A stretch of 64,000 nucleotides of DNA from Hydractinia symbiolongicarpus. Lineage: Eukaryota > Cnidaria > Hydrozoa > Anthoathecata > Hydractiniidae. A model generated the notes under the pieces. The model was not told the DNA's origin. It saw nothing but the letters and a program-made list of their open reading frames with translations, and made no database searches. The stretch covers positions 19,382,501 to 19,446,500 of the forward strand of contig NC_079886.1 in assembly GCF_029227915.1 (NCBI RefSeq), in the 5' to 3' direction. Of this stretch, positions 61,924 to 64,000 are shown one piece after another (positions within the stretch are counted from its first letter, which is position 1; each line of letters begins with the position of its first letter). Made by a program: the position numbers and the translations under genes.

Positions 61924-62802
61924 AATAGTCGTCATGCACTTAATATTGTTTTATCCTTTCAAAAAGTGTTTGTAAACACTTGTGGCTTTGCATCCTTACA
62001 TGGAAAAAAATTATATGAAATCAGCAATGCTTGATACGATAGAGCTCTCCCGAATTTCCTAACTATGCCAAACTCAATTAAAGCAGTCAATATTGAAAAC
62101 GATTCTTATCCCTAATTTCCTTAGCAAAAGATAGAACAATTTACCTCATTTTGCAAATGTTTCTGTTCGTTAAGTGACTCAATTCCGAGCTCAAAATTGC
62201 GGTCAAACCCTTTATATAGCCGAGCTTTGCAAGAATAGCCCCGTTTTAAGAATAATTAGTTCCTTCAAATCTAAATATAAACCAACCAGAAAATTATATT
62301 GCCCTAAAAACCTAATTTCTGTCATGATAAATTAATATTCTACCTGAATATCTTTATTTGAAGCGCCCAGAAGCATTAAAAAATTTGGAATTACCTCATA
62401 GTTATTACAATTTATGAATTTCGGGATAGGTGCATTATGGAATAAAATAAAGAGTGATGAGATTATCACAAAAGAATTTCTGCAGCCCCTGAAAAGTGAT
62501 ACTCAGTAGAAAAGGTTCAAACGTGCGATTGACTAACCATATAATATTCAATACACCACAGTTAATAAGATAAAAAAATTTATATTTGCAGATGCGTAGG
62601 ATTGTATTTTAACCGTTTTTAAGGAGAAAAGGAATCAGCAAATTGTCATGAAAACTTCGTTTACAAAAAATTTATGCAACAAAGTAACAAACTACATGTC
62701 GATGAAGGCTAATTGGGACACGTTGAAGGTGAAATTGAGATACTAAGACACTTACAACTGCGGAATTCCAGATGCAATTTGTAAATCACGTTGTTATTGT
62801 AA

Positions 62803-62889
62803 CGCCCCAAAGGTGGAATTGAACCACTCCGACTTTCATCGGCTACGGGTTTGAAGCCTGCACTCCAGACCACTGGAGGTTGTTAGGGC
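62803..62889 (-). tRNA. tRNA-Sec (UCA), copy 6
   Basis: 87 nt with anticodon loop CTTCAAA. The anticodon stem has one A-C mismatch (CAGG/CCCG), and the ninth acceptor position is A (GCCCTAACA). D, variable and T arms are intact, as are the upstream blocks, making it possibly functional. Confidence 0.8.
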
Positions 62890-63771
62890 ATTAGTTGTCA
62901 AGCACTTAATATTGTTTTATCCTTTCCTAAAAACGTTTGTAAACACTTGTGGCTCTGCATTTTTACATGAACAAAATTATATGATATCAGCAATGCTTGA
63001 TACGATAGAACTTTACCGAATTTCCTAACTATGTCAAACTCAATTAAAGCAGTCAATATTAAAAACGATTTTTATCCCTAACTTCCTTAGCAAAAGATAG
63101 AACAATTTACCTCATTTTGCAAATGTTTCTATTAGTTTAGTGACTCAATTCAGAGCTGAAAGTTATATTTAAACCTTTTATATAACCGACCTTCGCAAGA
63201 ATAGCCTTGTTCTAAAAGTAATTATTGCCTTCAAATCTAAATAAAACCCAACCAAAATATTACATTACTCTAAAAACTTAATTTTTGTCATGATAATTTA
63301 TTATTCTACCTGAATATCTTTATTTGTAGCGCCCAGAAGCATTATAAAATTTGGGATGACCTCATAGTTATTATAATTATTAAAATCGGGAAAGGTGCAT
63401 TATGGAGAAAAATAAAGAGTGATGAGATTATTACAAAAAAATTTCTGCAGCGCGTAAAAAGTGACACTCAGTAGAAAAGGTTCGAACGTACGATTGACTA
63501 GCCCATATAACATTCAATACACCACAGTTAATACGATAAAAAAAAGTTTATATTTGCAGATGCGTGGGATTGTATTTTAACATTTTTTAAGGAGAAATGG
63601 AATCAGCAAATTGTCATGAAATCTCTATTTATAAAAAATTTATACAAAGAAGTAACAAACTAATGGTCAAAGAAGGCTAATTGTGACACCCTGAAGGTGG
63701 AATTGAATCAGTCAGACATGTTACAACTGCGGAGTTCAAGATGCAAATTGCCAATCACGATTTTCTTGTAA

Positions 63772-63858
63772 CGCCCCAAAGGTGGAATTGAACGACTCTG
63801 ACTTTCATCGGCTACGGGTTTGAAGCCCGCACTCCAGACCACTGGAGGTCGTTAGGGC
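63772..63858 (-). tRNA. tRNA-Sec (UCA), copy 7
   Basis: The acceptor GCCCTAACG/CTTTGGGGC is the best in the array, matching the pattern in animals (ninth pair G-C). D arm and anticodon arm are perfect. It has a C-C mismatch in the T stem (GTCG/CCAC), which also changes the B box, and a C-A mismatch in the variable arm (CCGAT/GTCAG). The upstream blocks are intact. Confidence 0.82.
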
Positions 63859-64000
63859 ATTAGTTGTCAAGCACTTAATATTGTTTTATCCTTTCCTAAA
63901 AACGTTTGTAAACACTTGTGGCTTTGCATTTTTACATGAAAAAAAATTATATAAAATCAGCAATGCTTGATACGATAGAACTTTACCGAATTTCCTAACT

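Larger units (their letters stand above)
57990..64000 (-). repeat. Tandem array of tRNA-Sec-containing units, about 967-bp period
   Basis: tRNA 3' ends fall at 58034, 59002, 59904, 60870, 61837, 62803 and 63772, giving periods of 968, 902, 966, 967, 966 and 969 bp. The 902-bp unit has lost about 65 bp just upstream of its tRNA-like gene. The spacers are also conserved; the units of about 59.8-62.7 kb are nearly identical over hundreds of bases, while the outermost units diverge. The left boundary is near 57990; the right side continues past the window end. All tRNA-like genes lie on the minus strand. Confidence 0.95.

Overview
This is AT-rich animal nuclear DNA. Genes are split into short exons with GT-AG introns, protein families are metazoan (TRAF, WAP, THAP), and non-autonomous transposons and SINEs are frequent. 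A marine invertebrate, most likely a cnidarian and perhaps a hydrozoan, fits best; that assignment is inference from style, not a database match.

Layout. 1-10.0 kb is mostly gene-free. It holds a broken THAP-type transposon gene (about 4.39-5.57 kb), a possible THAP-like exon (2.7-3.3 kb) and a short dispersed repeat whose 5' end forms a CCGTGG hairpin. 10.1-16.7 kb is a two-exon plus-strand gene: a 70-nt signal-anchor exon joins in phase to a large exon carrying a DDV glycosyltransferase-like motif, and the 5.4-kb intron holds a 129-bp minisatellite. 16.9-25.4 kb is non-coding with MITEs and a SINE relic. 25.5-29.8 kb is a secreted multi-WAP gene of five reconstructed exons plus one dead WAP exon. 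30.6-32.9 kb holds a long hairpin and a recently inserted, inverted SINE complex with a 12-bp target-site duplication. 33.5-50.6 kb is a complete seven-exon minus-strand TRAF gene (RING, TRAF zinc fingers, coiled coil, MATH; 480 residues). 50.7-58.0 kb is largely empty, apart from one orphan exon candidate.

The most striking region is 58.0-64.0 kb. It is a tandem array with a period near 967 bp, and every unit carries an 87-nt minus-strand sequence with the hallmarks of selenocysteine tRNA: UCA anticodon, 6-bp D stem with a 4-nt loop, long variable arm and extended acceptor. Seven copies are present and the array runs off the window. Conserved TATA-, PSE- and octamer-like blocks sit upstream. 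Most units also contain a decayed second tRNA-Sec copy. No copy is structurally perfect, and one has lost both its promoter block and its UCA anticodon.

The protein genes show no sign of acting together. They look like an immune or signalling adaptor (TRAF), a secreted protease-inhibitor or antimicrobial type protein (WAP), and a Golgi-type enzyme.
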